NCBI RefSeq assembly: GCF_001949145.1
Contig: NW_019091507.1
Coordinates: forward strand, 588,950 to 652,949
Reading direction: 5' to 3'
DNA: 64,000 nt
Source: Acanthaster planci
Lineage: Eukaryota; Echinodermata; Asteroidea; Valvatida; Acanthasteridae
Shown: piece by piece, positions 62,418-64,000 of the stretch
How positions within the stretch are numbered: the stretch's first letter is position 1
Layout: every line of letters begins with the position of its first letter
Translations under genes and position numbers: made by a program
Notes under the pieces: generated by a model
Databases searched by the model: none
Told to the model about the DNA's origin: nothing
What the model saw: the letters and a program-made list of their open reading frames with translations, nothing else

Positions 62418-62520
62418 CATCAAGCGCTGGAATACATTACAAGTTCGCCCTCTTGTGTTAGCGCTTTTTTGTCAGCTGCCGGTTAGCTGCATGAGTGTTA
62501 TTTCCCGACTTCTTTCCGCA
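62418..62520 (-). other. CDC20: Predicted non-coding first exon of CDC20
   Basis: This is the exon ending at the donor in 62416-62417. Its upstream limit (transcription start) cannot be read, so 62520 is nominal. Its last three bases are ATG, and after splicing this would open a short upstream frame (see findings). Confidence 0.4.
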
Positions 62521-62760
62521 AGTTGTCCACACATCTCACTAAGAAGTCTGTCTGAACTGAATATTACAGTCAAAACACAACATGCCGGCAGGGCATGTTG
62601 CGATCGATTTTCTGTGACGTAAGTTAATATGCAGCGGTAAACCCTGTCACTCAGTGGCACATCTGTTCCCGGCCGTTAAGTTGAATTTGTACTGTCTGGT
62701 CACAACCACAGATGTTCTGTCCATGAAGCCTGCGTATCAGCTGGAACTCGGACAGGTAAT
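62430..62760. promoter_or_regulatory. Putative shared promoter of divergent CDC20 and ACER3
   Basis: CDC20 (minus) and the ceramidase (plus) are head-to-head, and the predicted first exon of one lies within a few hundred bases of a donor-like CGGACAG/GTAATT at 62757-62758 on the plus strand that could end a leader exon of the other. The stretch has more CpG than its surroundings. No TATA box is evident. The start sites are not known. Confidence 0.3.
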
Positions 62761-62895
62761 TTGTATTGCATTACTTTCATTACTAGTAAGCCCAAATTGA
62801 TTTCTACCAAGGCACCATGCTTCCACTGGCAATGTAGCATAGCATATCACAATGTGTCATCATCAGTCAGGCCATGTTCAGGCACATACCGGCAG

Positions 62896-62930
62896 TGTCT
62901 GTTTGTGTTTGTGTTTGTGTTTCTGTTGCC
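62896..62930. repeat. GTTTGT microsatellite
   Basis: Imperfect tandem TGTTTG units, about five copies. Confidence 0.75.
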
Positions 62931-63662
62931 GGCGCCGGCCCAGTGCTTTGGATTATTCATGCACTCCATCTGTCATGCTGGTAGACATGGATTATACATG
63001 TACATGATATGCAGATCAGTAATCGGGGCAAGATTTAAGTTAATTTAGTAATTAATTTAACCCTAACGCTAGGCCTAAACAGTCCTCAGTCCTCCGATTT
63101 CAATATGATTTTGCATACACCCAAATGAATGGTAATGACCACCTGTGCGTGGGTGGCTGTTGTGTGTATTAATGTGTTAGGCTATCTTAGTGCACATTAT
63201 TTGACATTTTGTAAATTGTATTGGGTGCAGTTGGTTTATCTGCTCATTTTTTGCACAGTTGATCTTATTTATTGTATTACTTGTCTATAATTCTGACATC
63301 GGCCAATCACCTTTCCTCTCTGATTCACTGTTGTGGTATTGTTAAGTTCAAAAAGGAAACTACAGTTTGAGATCGCTTACAGGATTGGCCAGTTTAGCCA
63401 AACACATTTAGTTTTGGGCATACACTGACTGATGCAAGTTATTGTTGTGGTCAGCATGACGTCACATCAGCCTGAGTATAACACTAGAGCTGCCCTCTGT
63501 GGCAAATGGGGCAAAATCCCTTTGCTTTGTCCACATTGCATGCAGTTCCCCGTTGTCTGACGGCGGTCCTAAAATTTTGATTAGGAAAGCGGGCTATTTG
63601 GTCATCAGTTTACATACATCATAGCCTTTCCATGCACACTTTGTTCATGATGTCCATCCAGG

Positions 63663-63765
63663 ATGGCTCCCATCAAGGACCTGGAAGGTGTCTGGGGCAA
63701 GCCAACGTCAACCCTGGACTGGTGTGAAGCCAACTATGTTGTGACCCCGTACATTGCAGAATTCT
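63663..63765 (+). CDS. ACER3: Alkaline ceramidase, ACER3 type, first coding exon; partial
   Basis: The exon encodes [20 protein letters not shown] and continues [14 protein letters not shown], ending in phase 1 at a good donor (TTCT then GTAAGT). It aligns closely with the N-terminus of vertebrate ACER3, including the STLDWCE-NY motif and YIAEF at the first membrane segment. Alkaline ceramidases are seven-pass membrane enzymes of the ER and Golgi that hydrolyse ceramides to sphingosine and fatty acid (family knowledge). The metal-binding residues lie in exons beyond the window. The bases before the ATG (TCCATCCAG) could be an acceptor, so an upstream leader exon is possible. Confidence 0.88.
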
Positions 63766-64000
63766 GTAAGTCCTCTTCCACCCTACTGCTAGAAACCAGA
63801 AGCATGGATATTGCCATGATTTTTTTCTATGGGAAGGGGGGAAGGAGGAGGGGTGAAAGGAATGATTAATGGCAGGAGAGGGTCAATTTGAGGGGGGGTT
63901 CAAGCTAATTTGTGCTGTACGTCCCATTTATTTCTCCTTTGTTGCCTCAATTTTGCCTTTTTTATTTTCCAATTCTTTTCAGGGATGCCTTAAATTGCAC
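63766..64000 (+). other. ACER3: Start of ACER3 intron 1
   Basis: Sequence after the donor, G-rich in the middle. No further exon is seen before the window ends. Confidence 0.6.

Noticed and set aside
1-64000. CRISPR arrays, prokaryotic operons or viral genes
   Set aside because: No spaced direct-repeat array, ribosome-binding-site-led gene runs or viral protein motifs were seen. The spliced genes show a metazoan nuclear genome.

Overview
The window is animal nuclear DNA. Genes are split by introns with GT-AG junctions, coding density is low, and short inverted-repeat transposons and tRNA-derived SINEs are scattered throughout. The encoded proteins are close to vertebrate orthologues but carry invertebrate-style differences. 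Together with the many TACATGTA and TACCGGTA palindromes, this suggests a marine invertebrate deuterostome (echinoderm, hemichordate or cephalochordate). That placement is an inference; nothing in the window fixes the species.

Layout. Positions 1-26252 contain no gene I can identify. This is probably a very long intron of, or spacer before, a FBXO45-type gene whose last coding exon is 26253-26438 (+). The stretch is packed with TACATGTA repeats and several miniature inverted-repeat elements. Positions 26439-34370 are the FBXO45 3' side plus spacer. A five-exon gene for an unrecognised acidic protein runs on the minus strand (34371 to about 36578). COPS6 (COP9 signalosome subunit 6) is complete on the plus strand in eight exons (38934-47002). 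CDC20, the APC/C co-activator, is complete on the minus strand in ten coding exons (51306-61103) and has a predicted upstream non-coding exon near 62418. Head-to-head with it, the first coding exon of an alkaline ceramidase (ACER3 type) lies at 63663-63765 (+), and the gene runs off the window.

Three of the recognised genes act in ubiquitin-dependent proteolysis: a SPRY/F-box adaptor, a regulator of cullin ligases and an APC/C activator. I see no evidence that they are co-regulated, so the clustering may be chance. Most of the structure not explained by genes is mobile DNA. It includes at least eleven non-autonomous foldback element types or loci, several with recognisable target-site duplications (8 bp, TTAA or TA), and three SINE types. 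I found no autonomous transposase, CRISPR array, rRNA or intact tRNA gene.
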